Origin: JANQRV01 sp964533785
GTDB taxonomy: Bacteria; Bacteroidota; Bacteroidia; Chitinophagales; Saprospiraceae
Length of the DNA stretch: 12,547 bases
Reading direction: 5' to 3'
Assembly: GCA_964533785.1 (NCBI GenBank)
Contig: CAZHNG010000203.1
Location: forward strand, 1 to 12,547
The translations under genes were made by a program, and so were the position numbers. Shown piece by piece: positions 1 to 8,452 of this stretch; position 1 is the first letter of the stretch; the number at the start of each line of letters is the position of its first letter. The notes below the pieces were generated by a model, which was not told the DNA's origin, made no database searches, and saw only the letters and a list, made by a program, of their open reading frames with translations.

Positions 1-149
1 TTAACCTGCCCAGACCCTACGGGCCCTACGTGGCGGCCCTACGTGGACGGCTATGTCGGACCCTACCGGCAGCAGGCGGGCTAGTGGTAACGGTAGGTGG
101 GTGCCAGCGGCCGGCAGAGTGGGCAGGTAGTGTCTGAAATCTGGCGTCT
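1..149. repeat. GC-rich intergenic repeat region with inverted and direct repeats
   Basis: This non-coding leader is much richer in GC than the genes. ACCTGCCCA (4-12) is the exact reverse complement of TGGGCAGGT (120-128), so the block has matching inverted ends. Inside it, GGCCCTACGTGG occurs twice in a 13-base period (22-33 and 35-46), and CCTACCG (62-68) pairs with CGGTAGG (91-97). A 19-base tail at 131-149 recurs with two differences at 3823-3841. ACCTGCCCA and GGTAACGG also recur at the far end of the window. This looks like a dispersed intergenic palindrome family. No reading frame is supported, and 150-189 holds only an A/T-rich leader. Confidence 0.7.
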
Positions 150-189
150 TACTTTAGAGAATCGGACTTTTTGCAGAAAAGCTTAATCA

Positions 190-3100
190 ATGGAAGAGAC
201 CTTAACCCATAAGCAAGTAACCTTAGACGTAGTCAAATTTGGACGGGAAAACTTTTTCAAGATCTCAAATAGTGACGAAATGCGTCCCTTCTTTATGAGC
301 ATCGTGAGTGATTCCAATCACTGGATGTTTATCTCTAGCAATGGTGGGTTAACTGCGGGCAGAAGGAATGCTGAATATGCTCTATTTCCCTATTATACAG
401 ATGATAAGATTACCGAATCGGCCGATATCACGGGGAGTAAATCTATTTTTCTCGTTCATAACGGAAGTGATCAACTATCGGTATGGGAGCCTTTTTCAGA
501 AAGATTCGAAGGGAAATATCGAATTAGTAGAAACTTATACAAGAATGCCTATGGTAATAAAGTCCTTTTCGAGGAAATCAACCACGATTTAGGATTAACC
601 TTTACTTATCAATGGAATTCGAGTGATCAATATGGGTTCGTCAAAACCTCAAAACTAACGAACAATACAGCTGCAAAGGTTGAAATATCGATATTGGATG
701 GAATTCAAAACATCTTACCCTATGGTGTGGGCAGTTACATACAAAACCAATCCAGTAACCTTGTCGATGCTTACAAACGCAGTGAACTGGATAAAGAGGC
801 AGGCTTGGGGGTTTATGCGCTCAGCGCTATCATCGTAGACAAAGCCGAACCTAGTGAAGCACTAAAGGCCAACGTTGCCTGGTCGTTAGGACTGGAAAAT
901 ACCAGCTATTTATTGTCCTCCCTTCAGCTAAAAAACTTCAGGAGAGGTATTCCTGTAGAAGAGGAAGTTGATGTTAAGGCAGAAAAGGGTGCCTATTTCG
1001 TCCATAGTCATTTCTCACTTCATCCAGAAGAAGAAAAAGAATGGATGATCATAGCCGACGTTAACAAAAACCACGCTGCGGTCGCCAAAATTTCAGATAC
1101 CATAAAAAGGGAGCCATCCCTTGCTTCCTTGGTAAAAAAAGATATCGAAAATTGTACGCAAAGTCTGATTGCGCTGAATGCCGCATCCGATGCTTTACAA
1201 TTAACCGCCGACCAATTCAGAGACGCCAGGCATTTTTCCAACACGCTCTTCAATATCATGCGAGGAGGGATCTTTGATCATAACTACCAGATCGAGAAGT
1301 GGGATTTCTCCGATTACCTTGCTAAGGGGAATAAAATGGTATTCGAAAATTCCAAAGCCTTATTGGCCACATTACCGGAAGTATTTTCTATAAGTGATTT
1401 GAAAAAACTTGCCTACCAAAGCGAGGATAGTCACTTCAGAAGGCTATGTCTGGAATACATGCCGCTTAAATTTAGCCGTAGGCACGGTGATCCCAGTCGG
1501 CCCTGGAACCGGTTTTCAATCAATACCAGAAGTGAAGACGGGTCAAAAATTCTGGACTACGAAGGCAATTGGAGAGATATTTTCCAAAACTGGGAAGCAT
1601 TGGCCCACTCCTATCCTTGCTTTGTGGAGAGTATGATCTACAAGTTCCTGAATGCTACCACTTTTGATGGCTACAACCCTTACAGGGTAACCAAAGATGG
1701 ATTTGACTGGGAAACTATTGAACCGGATGACCCTTGGTCTTATATTGGCTATTGGGGAGATCATCAGATCATATATCTCCTTAAACTTTTAGAATTATCA
1801 GAAAACCACTTTCCCGGTAGGTTGGCCGCTGCTTTTGCTGAAGAACGCTTTGTTTATGCCAATGTGCCCTATCGTATAAAAAGCTATGAAGCCATTCTTG
1901 ATAATCCGAAAGACACGATCGATTTTGATGATGTGCTAGACGGCAAAATTCGTGAGAATAGGTCGGCAATCGGAGCAGATGGTGCATTATTGAGCAATAG
2001 GAACAATACCATCCATCAGGTTAACTTCATGGAAAAGGTCCTGGCCAGCGTGTTAGCCAAGCTGTCCAACTTTATTCCGGAGGGAGGCATCTGGATGAAT
2101 ACTCAGCGTCCAGAATGGAACGATGCCAACAATGCGCTGGTGGGTAATGGTGTTTCAATGGTCACTTTATATTACCTGCGGCGGTTTCTACAGTTTTTTG
2201 ATAAAGTGCTTTCTGAATCCGAAATTAAAGAGGTTCAAATTTCCGAAGAACTGGTGCAATTCTATGATCGCATATTCACGACATTTGACCAATACTGGCA
2301 TTTTCTTTCTGATGAGATTAAAGGAGAAAAGGCCAAATTGATTTTAGATGGTCTTGGGAAGGCGGGGAGCGATTATAGACTAGGCATTTACCAGGAAGCC
2401 TTTTCAGGTCATAAGCAATCCATTTCTTTGGAGCATTTAAGCCGCTTCGTCAAGCTGAGTATTGAATATTTAGAACATTCGATCAGAGCTAACCGCAGGC
2501 AGGATCATCTGTATCATGCCTACAATTTAATGACCCTTTCTGAAGATGGTAAGGCTATCATGATCTCCTATTTAGATGAAATGTTAGAAGGGCAAGTTGC
2601 GGTACTGAGTTCAGGGTATCTTTCTTCTGAAGAAACAGTAGAGCTGCTCGATAGCATGAAGAATAGCCGCCTATTCCGGCCAGATCAATACAGTTATCTC
2701 TTGTATCCGAATAAGGATTTACCACTTTTCAGGGAAAAGAACTTAATCCCCGAAAATGCTGTCGCCAAATCAAAACTGCTTACCCAACTGGTAGCTCAGG
2801 GTAATGTAGAGATTATTGAAAAAGATATCAACGGTCAATATCATTTTAATGGCAATTTTAAAAATGTTAATGACCTTAATACAGCTTTGGAAAACCTTTC
2901 CCATACCAATTATGCTGCCCTGGTAGAAGAGGATAAAAAAATAGTACGCCAAATTTTTGAAGAAGTATTTAATCATAAAGCATTTACGGGTCGTTCGGGT
3001 ACCTTCTTTGGCTACGAAGGCTTAGGATCAATTTACTGGCACATGGTATCCAAATTGCAACTGGCCGTACAGGAATGTTGCTTAAAAGCGATCAAGGAAA

Positions 3101-3636
3101 ATAAGAGTGAAGAGATCATCGGTAGACTGTTAGAGCATTATTATGAAATTAATGCGGGTATTGGAGTGCATAAGCCGCCAACCTTGTACGGAGCTTTTCC
3201 TACGGATCCTTACTCTCACACTCCGGCGGGCAAAGGAGCACAACAACCCGGAATGACTGGACAGGTGAAAGAAGATATTATTAGCAGATTTGGTGAATTA
3301 GGGGTTTTGGTAAGTAATGGCAAGCTGCATTTCAACCCATGTCTGTTGAGAAAAGAAGAGTTTTTGGAAGAACCTAAGCTGTTCAATTACGTGGATGTGG
3401 AATCGAACCAGCAGCAAATTCAACTGGAAAAGGACTCGCTTTGCTTTACTTACTGTCAGGTGCCCATCGTTTACAAGTTATCAGATCAAGAAGGGCTATT
3501 GGTGTTAGATAATGATGGCTCACAAACTCAGTATAATACTCTGGAGCTTGATACAGCATTAAGTGATAAACTTTTTGCGAGGACCGGGTCTATTAAGATG
3601 ATCGTCGTACAAATAAACCAGAGTAGATTAAGGTGA
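190..3636 (+). CDS. Probable beta-1,3-glucan (oligoglucan) phosphorylase, GH149/GH94-like
   Basis: This 1148-residue protein has no signal peptide or membrane segment, so it should be cytosolic. Its plan fits the GH94-related phosphorylases: a beta-rich N-terminal region (about 1-310), a helical linker, an (alpha/alpha)6 barrel, and a beta-rich tail. The barrel carries a likely general-acid Asp645 in the PEWNDANN stretch, matching the WND motif of GH94. A C-terminal QPGMTG segment (about 1019-1024) sits where GH94 enzymes have their phosphate-binding S/T-x-x-T-G loop. The family GH149 is known for proteins of about 1100 residues that phosphorolyse beta-1,3-glucans to glucose-1-phosphate. The length, motifs and GH17/GH30/transporter neighbours favour that family, but the match is from memory and motifs. 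A GH94 or GH161-like specificity, or a hydrolase, remains possible. The start at 190 is the first in-frame ATG of the reading frame, with an A-rich leader. Confidence 0.65.
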   Translation: MEETLTHKQVTLDVVKFGRENFFKISNSDEMRPFFMSIVSDSNHWMFISSNGGLTAGRRNAEYALFPYYTDDKITESADITGSKSIFLVHNGSDQLSVWEPFSERFEGKYRISRNLYKNAYGNKVLFEEINHDLGLTFTYQWNSSDQYGFVKTSKLTNNTAAKVEISILDGIQNILPYGVGSYIQNQSSNLVDAYKRSELDKEAGLGVYALSAIIVDKAEPSEALKANVAWSLGLENTSYLLSSLQLKNFRRGIPVEEEVDVKAEKGAYFVHSHFSLHPEEEKEWMIIADVNKNHAAVAKISDTIKREPSLASLVKKDIENCTQSLIALNAASDALQLTADQFRDARHFSNTLFNIMRGGIFDHNYQIEKWDFSDYLAKGNKMVFENSKALLATLPEVFSISDLKKLAYQSEDSHFRRLCLEYMPLKFSRRHGDPSRPWNRFSINTRSEDGSKILDYEGNWRDIFQNWEALAHSYPCFVESMIYKFLNATTFDGYNPYRVTKDGFDWETIEPDDPWSYIGYWGDHQIIYLLKLLELSENHFPGRLAAAFAEERFVYANVPYRIKSYEAILDNPKDTIDFDDVLDGKIRENRSAIGADGALLSNRNNTIHQVNFMEKVLASVLAKLSNFIPEGGIWMNTQRPEWNDANNALVGNGVSMVTLYYLRRFLQFFDKVLSESEIKEVQISEELVQFYDRIFTTFDQYWHFLSDEIKGEKAKLILDGLGKAGSDYRLGIYQEAFSGHKQSISLEHLSRFVKLSIEYLEHSIRANRRQDHLYHAYNLMTLSEDGKAIMISYLDEMLEGQVAVLSSGYLSSEETVELLDSMKNSRLFRPDQYSYLLYPNKDLPLFREKNLIPENAVAKSKLLTQLVAQGNVEIIEKDINGQYHFNGNFKNVNDLNTALENLSHTNYAALVEEDKKIVRQIFEEVFNHKAFTGRSGTFFGYEGLGSIYWHMVSKLQLAVQECCLKAIKENKSEEIIGRLLEHYYEINAGIGVHKPPTLYGAFPTDPYSHTPAGKGAQQPGMTGQVKEDIISRFGELGVLVSNGKLHFNPCLLRKEEFLEEPKLFNYVDVESNQQQIQLEKDSLCFTYCQVPIVYKLSDQEGLLVLDNDGSQTQYNTLELDTALSDKLFARTGSIKMIVVQINQSRLR

Positions 3637-3658
3637 TGAACATCTCTTGTACTCTGGT
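3617..3658 (+). terminator. Stem-loop overlapping the phosphorylase stop codon
   Basis: ACCAGAGTA (3617-3625) is the exact reverse complement of TACTCTGGT (3650-3658), giving a 9-bp stem with a 24-base loop that contains the TGA stop (3634-3636). No strong T-run follows, so it is not a textbook intrinsic terminator. It could be a 3'-end or mRNA-stability hairpin. Confidence 0.35.
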
Positions 3659-3673
3659 CTAACTTTAAATAAA

Positions 3674-3700
3674 AAATGGTGGGATTCAGCATCACCATTT
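3674..3700 (+). terminator. Possible weak terminator hairpin
   Basis: AAATGGTG (3674-3681) and CACCATTT (3693-3700) form a perfect 8-bp stem with an 11-base loop, 38 bases after the phosphorylase stop. The preceding A-run and the stem's own terminal TTT are compatible with a bidirectional intrinsic terminator, but the T-tract after the stem is short. Confidence 0.35.
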
Positions 3701-3712
3701 GTAGTAAATCTA

Positions 3713-3861
3713 GACTTTTGACGCTAGACTCTAGAAGTTAGACAATAAATTCTAACTAATTGACAATCAAGGGCGTTTATTTATTTTGAAAAATTGATAT
3801 CCATTGAATATCAGCGTTTTGTTGTCTAAAATCTAGCGTCTAGTGTCTAGCGTCAAAAGTC
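3713..3861. repeat. Inverted-repeat intergenic element (MITE-like) with a heptamer repeat
   Basis: The 23-base arm at 3713-3735 matches the reverse complement of 3839-3861 at 22 of 23 positions, enclosing about 103 bases of A/T-rich DNA with no gene. The right end contains three tandem 7-mers, TCTAGCG, TCTAGTG, TCTAGCG (3832-3852). The stretch 3823-3841 shares 17 of 19 bases with 131-149, so parts of the element recur in the window. It fills most of the 304-base gap between the phosphorylase and GH17 genes. The remainder of that gap (about 3862-3940) is A/T-rich leader in which no clear promoter match was found. Confidence 0.65.
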
Positions 3862-3940
3862 CAATAGTAAATAATAGTTGCGAAAAACTAATTCTTTTTT
3901 GTGTTTAGCAACTTGGATTAACAAACAAAACGAAGGCCAT

Positions 3941-5215
3941 ATGATGTCGTTGATGAAGGTATTCTGGGTCCTACTATTTCTGGTGATCAGCTTTTCCTGT
4001 AATCAAAACCAGCCACCAACAGAAGAAGAAAAACAAACGCAAGAAATGACAGCTTCAGAAATTTTAGGTAATCCCGGTTACCTGGCTATTAGTTATGGAG
4101 GATACCGGCAAAATAGCCGTGACGTACAACCAACCGTCGAGGAAATCAAAGAGGACATGAAGATCTTAGCGGCAATGGGCATTAAAATATTACGTACGTA
4201 CAATACCAAATTGAAACACGCCTCCACTGTACTTGAAGCTATCCGACAATTAAAAGAAGAAGATCCGGAGTTTGAAATGTACGTGATGCTTGGTGCTTGG
4301 ATTGATTGTGAAAATGCCCGGACGGATAATCCCAACCATGATGCAGAAGATGAAGAAGCGAATGCAGCTGAGATCGATAGAGCAGTAGAAATGGCGAACA
4401 ATTACCCTGATATTGTGAAAATCATAGCTGTAGGGAATGAAGCTATGGTGAAATGGGCAACATCTTATTTTGTCCAACCCTGGGTAATCTTGAAATGGGT
4501 GGAATACTTAAAAGAATTGAGGGAAGGCGGCTACATACCCAAAGACCTTTGGATAACCAGCTCCGATAACTTTGCCTCCTGGGGAGGGGGAGGTGCCGAA
4601 TATCACGTTGAGGACCTTGAAAAATTGATTAAAGCGGTGGATTATGTCTCACTGCATACTTACCCGATGCATGACACTCACTACAATCCCGAGTTTTGGG
4701 GAGTGCTGAAATCAGAAGGGGGCTTTACTGATGTAGAAAAGATAGATAAAGCCATGGAAAGATCGCTGGATTATGCAAAGACTCAATTCCAAAACACCGC
4801 GAATTACATTAAAAGTTTGGGCGTAGAAAAGCCTATACATATTGGTGAAACGGGCTGGGCAAGCTCCTCTAACGGGCATTATGGTCCTGAAGGTTCCAAA
4901 GCAACCGATGAATACAAAGAAGCAATCTATCACCAACTCATAAGGGAGTGGACCAACGAAGCGGGCATATCCTGTTTTTATTTCGAAGCTTTTGATGAAA
5001 ACTGGAAAGACGCTCAAAACCCGGGAGGATCCGAAAATTATTTCGGACTATTCACTATTGATGGTAAAGCGAAGTACGCGCTTTGGGACTTGGTGGACCA
5101 AGGTGTTTTTGATGGTTTAGGTCGCGGGGGAAATGCCGTTACCAAAACTTTTGGCGGCGACAAGGAAGTTTTAATGGAGCAGGTATTGATCCCCCCTTTA
5201 AAAACTTTGAAATAA
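3941..5215 (+). CDS. Secreted lipoprotein GH17 endo-beta-1,3-glucanase
   Basis: A 424-residue member of GH17, the TIM-barrel family that hydrolyses beta-1,3-glucans such as laminarin with retention. The acid/base is Glu167 in the AVGNEA motif and the nucleophile is Glu303 in HIGETGW; the family's FDENWK motif follows near the end. The N-terminus has a hydrophobic signal ending in SFSC, so Cys20 is the likely lipidated residue, followed by a polar, Glu-rich linker. It is therefore probably anchored in the outer membrane, facing either the periplasm or the surface. The frame stays open upstream to a TTG at 3878, but that extension adds nothing signal-like. ATG 3941 is chosen, although 3944 or 3953 would also keep the signal. 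It lacks close resemblance to the two cytosolic GH17s downstream and is longer, so it is a different branch of the family. A transglycosylase role is possible but less likely for a secreted copy. Confidence 0.88.
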   Translation: MMSLMKVFWVLLFLVISFSCNQNQPPTEEEKQTQEMTASEILGNPGYLAISYGGYRQNSRDVQPTVEEIKEDMKILAAMGIKILRTYNTKLKHASTVLEAIRQLKEEDPEFEMYVMLGAWIDCENARTDNPNHDAEDEEANAAEIDRAVEMANNYPDIVKIIAVGNEAMVKWATSYFVQPWVILKWVEYLKELREGGYIPKDLWITSSDNFASWGGGGAEYHVEDLEKLIKAVDYVSLHTYPMHDTHYNPEFWGVLKSEGGFTDVEKIDKAMERSLDYAKTQFQNTANYIKSLGVEKPIHIGETGWASSSNGHYGPEGSKATDEYKEAIYHQLIREWTNEAGISCFYFEAFDENWKDAQNPGGSENYFGLFTIDGKAKYALWDLVDQGVFDGLGRGGNAVTKTFGGDKEVLMEQVLIPPLKTLK

Positions 5216-5262
5216 TTATCGATCGTCCTTGCTAAATACACTGTAACACAAATTTCTTTGCA

Positions 5263-5370
5263 TTTTGAAGCCGTCTTTTCGTCCAACTCTTCGTTACGTG
5301 CTCGCCTTCGGGACTATGGCCCCGAGGCTCCGCCGCGCCTCGATTTGGACAAAAACCCGGTGGTTCAAAA
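5263..5370. repeat. GC-rich palindromic intergenic element (REP/MITE-like)
   Basis: The element has nested inverted repeats: TTTTGAA (5263-5269) with TTCAAAA (5364-5370), TTTT (5276-5279) with AAAA (5351-5354), and GTCCAA (5281-5286) with TTGGAC (5345-5350). Its GC-rich core can form CGAGGC (5323-5328)/GCCTCG (5337-5342), or alternatively GCCTTCGGG (5304-5312)/CCCGAGGC (5321-5328) with one bulged base. The two core hairpins share the same CCGAGGC stretch and so exclude each other. It occupies most of the 195-base gap between the GH17 and GH30 genes, and its base composition is unlike its neighbours. Confidence 0.65.
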
Positions 5371-5410
5371 CACTAAGAAACTTATGTTACAGTGTACTAA
5401 AGGTAAAACC

Positions 5411-6910
5411 ATGATTATGTTTAAAAATTTATATGTCGCCATAACGATAACAGCATTATTGAGTGCTTGTACCATGAACGAAGAACTAAATGTGGAAGTG
5501 TTCGAAACTTCTGCCAATGGAAATAAACTAGAACAAATAACAGAATTTCCAAGGGTTGAAAACGAAGTATTGATAACGATCCATCCGGAAGAAACTTTCC
5601 AGACTATCACCGGGTTTGGCGGTTCTTTTACGGAAGCCTCGGCCTATTTGCTCAACCAGCTGAGCCAAGAAAATCGCAAGAAAATATTGGAAGCCTATTT
5701 TGGGCAAAGTGGAGCGAAATACTCTCTCACCCGTACCCACATGAACTCCTGTGATTTTTCATTAAGTAATTATTCTTATGCCCCGGTGGAGGACGATAAA
5801 ACACTGGAAAATTTTTCTATCGAAGAAGATAAGGATGATATAATCCCAATGATCAAGGAGGCCATGGCGATCTCCAATGATGGGTTTAAAATTATTTCTT
5901 CTCCCTGGACTGCTCCACCCTGGATGAAGGACAACAACGACTGGCGTGGCGGTAAGTTATTACCCGAATATTACGATACCTGGGCCCTGTTTTTCTCAAA
6001 ATACATCGATGCTTATAAAGCCGAAGGGATCGATATATGGGGGGTCACCGTGGAGAATGAACCATTAGGCAACGACAATAACTGGGAAAGCATGCACTTC
6101 AGCCCGGAGGAAATGACCCTTTTGGTGCAAAACCACCTGGGACCCAAACTGGAGGCCGACGGTAAAGGTCACATAAAGATTCTGGGTTACGATCAAAACC
6201 GGGAGCATTTGAAGGAATGGGTGGATGTGATGTTCAAAGATGAGGCCTCATCAAAGTATTACGATGGCACCGCTATACATTGGTACGCCAGCACTTACGA
6301 GGTATTCCCGGAAGCCCTCCGGTATGCCCACGACGCTGCTCCTGACAAACATTTGATCCAAACCGAGGCCTGTGTGGATGCCGAGGTGCCCAAGTGGCAG
6401 GATGATGCCTGGTATTGGAGCAAGGAAGCGACCGACTGGGGCTGGGATTGGGCGCCTGAAGATCAAAAATATTTACATCCCAAATACGTACCCGTCTATC
6501 GCTATGCCAGAGACATCATTGGGTGTCTCAACAATTGGGTAGATGGCTGGGTAGACTGGAACATGGTATTAGACCGGCAAGGAGGTCCTAATTGGTTCAA
6601 GAACTGGTGTGTTGCCCCGGTTATAGTAGATCCCGATGCCGACGAGGTTTATTTTACGCCTATCTACCATACGCTGACTCATTTCAGCAAGTATATAAGA
6701 CCCGGTGCCCATCGTATCGGAATGGAACTTTCTAACGATAAGCTGTTGGCTACCGCCGCTGCTAATCCGGACGGGTCTATTGCACTAGTCGTTTTAAATC
6801 AAGAGAAAGAGCCAATAACCATAGTGCTTTCGTTGGGCGAAAAAACTACTACGGTATCTATAAATGGTCAAGCCATACAGACTATCTTAATACCAAAAAT
6901 TGATGTCTAA
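5411..6910 (+). CDS. Lipoprotein GH30 beta-glucosidase/beta-1,6-glucanase
   Basis: A 499-residue protein of glycoside hydrolase family 30, related to glucosylceramidases and beta-1,6-glucanases. The acid/base is Glu217 in the VTVENEP motif and the nucleophile is Glu319 in the IQTEAC motif, both where human glucocerebrosidase has them. The order is a short linker, the TIM barrel (about 55-410), then the typical C-terminal beta domain. The N-terminus is a short hydrophobic signal ending in LLSAC, making Cys20 the likely lipidated residue. The frame remains open upstream to ATG 5258, but that would put the palindromic element inside the gene and bury the signal, so 5411 is chosen. Beside a GH17, the likely task is removing or cutting beta-1,6-linked glucose of laminarin. 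Whether it is exo or endo (subfamily 1 or 3) cannot be told here. Confidence 0.85.
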   Translation: MIMFKNLYVAITITALLSACTMNEELNVEVFETSANGNKLEQITEFPRVENEVLITIHPEETFQTITGFGGSFTEASAYLLNQLSQENRKKILEAYFGQSGAKYSLTRTHMNSCDFSLSNYSYAPVEDDKTLENFSIEEDKDDIIPMIKEAMAISNDGFKIISSPWTAPPWMKDNNDWRGGKLLPEYYDTWALFFSKYIDAYKAEGIDIWGVTVENEPLGNDNNWESMHFSPEEMTLLVQNHLGPKLEADGKGHIKILGYDQNREHLKEWVDVMFKDEASSKYYDGTAIHWYASTYEVFPEALRYAHDAAPDKHLIQTEACVDAEVPKWQDDAWYWSKEATDWGWDWAPEDQKYLHPKYVPVYRYARDIIGCLNNWVDGWVDWNMVLDRQGGPNWFKNWCVAPVIVDPDADEVYFTPIYHTLTHFSKYIRPGAHRIGMELSNDKLLATAAANPDGSIALVVLNQEKEPITIVLSLGEKTTTVSINGQAIQTILIPKIDV

Positions 6911-6958
6911 TGCTTCAATAAGAAATTAAATCCAGGTCCATCACATAAACGAAAAATC

Positions 6959-8389
6959 ATGTCTAAATATGTAACAGCGGCAAAAGATAGAGTTCCTATA
7001 GTTCAAAAGGCGGCCTTTGGGGCAGGTCACCTGGTCAATAATTTGCTGCCGGGCGCATTAGGAATATTTATGTTCTTTCTGCTGACTGCCTTTGGCATGG
7101 ACCCTTTTTTAGCAGGGATACTAGGTGGTTTACCAAGGCTATTTGATGCCGTTACTGACCCGGTCATGGGTTTTATTTCTGACAACACCAAATCGCGATG
7201 GGGGCGGAGAAGGCCCTATATTTTTGCGGGTGCTATATTGAGCGGGGTATTATTTGCCATCTTGTGGCAGCTTGATGAGAACAATTCGCAATCGTACAAT
7301 TTCTGGTATTTTCTCATCTTATCCCTGGTCTATTTAATCGGCAACACCGTCTTCTCAACACCTTTGATCGGATTGGGTTATGAGATGACTTCGGATTATA
7401 ACGAACGTACCCGTTTGATGGCATTTTCGCAAATTGTAGGTCAGGTTGCCTGGATGATCGTTCCCTGGTTTTGGGTGCTTATCGCCAACCCTAATCTTTT
7501 TGAATCACAAGCCGTTGGTGTTCGGCGACTATCCATAATTGTTGGTGTCATTTGTATTTTATTAGGGATATTACCCGCTATTTTCTGTAAAGGTATAGAT
7601 GCTTCACATATGGAAAATAGGAAAGAATTATCGTTGAGTTCTTTGCTTTCTAATTTGAAAGACCTTTTTGAAGGAATTGTTCAGGTAAGTAAAAACAAGC
7701 CTTTTGTGAAACTCTGTGGAGCAACTTTCTTGGTCTTCAACGGCTTTCAAATGGTGGCCTCCTTCAGCTTCTTTATCATTGTTTTCTATATGTTTAATGG
7801 AGACTATGGTCTTGCCGGTAATTGGCCGGCCTGGTTTTCAACCATCAGTGCGATGGCCACTGCTTTTTTGATCATTCCCGTTATTACCTGGATGTCAAAC
7901 AAAGTGGGCAAGAGAAAGGCTTTTATTATATCTACGGCCATTTCCATAGTTGGATATGGCCTTAAATGGTGGGGTTTCAATCCGGACAATCCGTGGTTAA
8001 TCTTTATGCCTATTCCGCTAATGGCATTCGGAATAGGTGGTTTGTTTACCCTCATGATGAGTATGACAGCGGATGTTTGCGACCTGGATGAATTAAATAA
8101 CGGTATGCCACGCAAAGAAGGAACATTTGGTGCCATTTATTGGTGGATGGTGAAACTCGGCCAGGGACTAGCCTTAGTTTTAGGCGGATTAGTATTAAAA
8201 ATGGTTGGCTTTGACCAAAATTTGGCTCAGCAAACTGCTGAAACGATGACCAATTTACGCCTTGCGGACATCATCATTCCGGCAGTAACCGCTGGATTGG
8301 CCATTTTGGTCATGTGGAACTATGGCTTGACCGAAGAACGGTCACGAGAAATAAAAAAAGAGTTGGAAGCGCGAAGAGGGGAATTATAA
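6959..8389 (+). CDS. GPH-family (MelB-like) sugar:cation symporter
   Basis: This 476-residue, very hydrophobic protein has about 12 membrane helices and belongs to the glycoside-pentoside-hexuronide:cation branch of the major facilitator superfamily. The signature is the helix-II and loop motif at residues 63-86, with Asp63 and Asp67 at the positions of the MelB cation-site aspartates, followed by a DNTKSRWGRRRP loop. It ends with a charged cytosolic tail (EIKKELEARRGEL). It lies 48 bases after the GH30 gene and is probably co-transcribed with it. The likely substrate, from context, is glucose or beta-gluco-oligosaccharides released outside. It is a paralogue of the transporter half of the downstream fusion: the motifs, spacing and tail match, but it has no enzyme domain. 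Confidence 0.87.
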   Translation: MSKYVTAAKDRVPIVQKAAFGAGHLVNNLLPGALGIFMFFLLTAFGMDPFLAGILGGLPRLFDAVTDPVMGFISDNTKSRWGRRRPYIFAGAILSGVLFAILWQLDENNSQSYNFWYFLILSLVYLIGNTVFSTPLIGLGYEMTSDYNERTRLMAFSQIVGQVAWMIVPWFWVLIANPNLFESQAVGVRRLSIIVGVICILLGILPAIFCKGIDASHMENRKELSLSSLLSNLKDLFEGIVQVSKNKPFVKLCGATFLVFNGFQMVASFSFFIIVFYMFNGDYGLAGNWPAWFSTISAMATAFLIIPVITWMSNKVGKRKAFIISTAISIVGYGLKWWGFNPDNPWLIFMPIPLMAFGIGGLFTLMMSMTADVCDLDELNNGMPRKEGTFGAIYWWMVKLGQGLALVLGGLVLKMVGFDQNLAQQTAETMTNLRLADIIIPAVTAGLAILVMWNYGLTEERSREIKKELEARRGEL

Positions 8390-8452
8390 CTTTAAACTAT
8401 TTAAGAAATAGAAATTAACTAGGAAGAATGACCATCTCTAAAATATTATAAT

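Noticed and set aside
3779..3830. Bacteroidota-type promoter (TTTG / TAnnTTTG) upstream of the GH17 gene
   Set aside because: Only one-mismatch matches were found in A/T-rich DNA without convincing spacing, so no promoter is called.
3878..3940. Upstream TTG start for the lipoprotein GH17
   Set aside because: The extension puts 21 non-signal residues before a clear signal peptide; an ATG at 3941 fits better.
5281..5350. Integron attC-like site (GTCCAAC with an imperfect TTTGGAC partner)
   Set aside because: The core consensus fails at one base, the inverted arms continue beyond these boxes, and no integrase or cassette array is seen. A REP/MITE-like palindrome explains it better.
5258..5410. 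Upstream extension of the GH30 gene to an earlier ATG
   Set aside because: It would translate the palindromic element and bury the lipoprotein signal 51 residues inside the protein.
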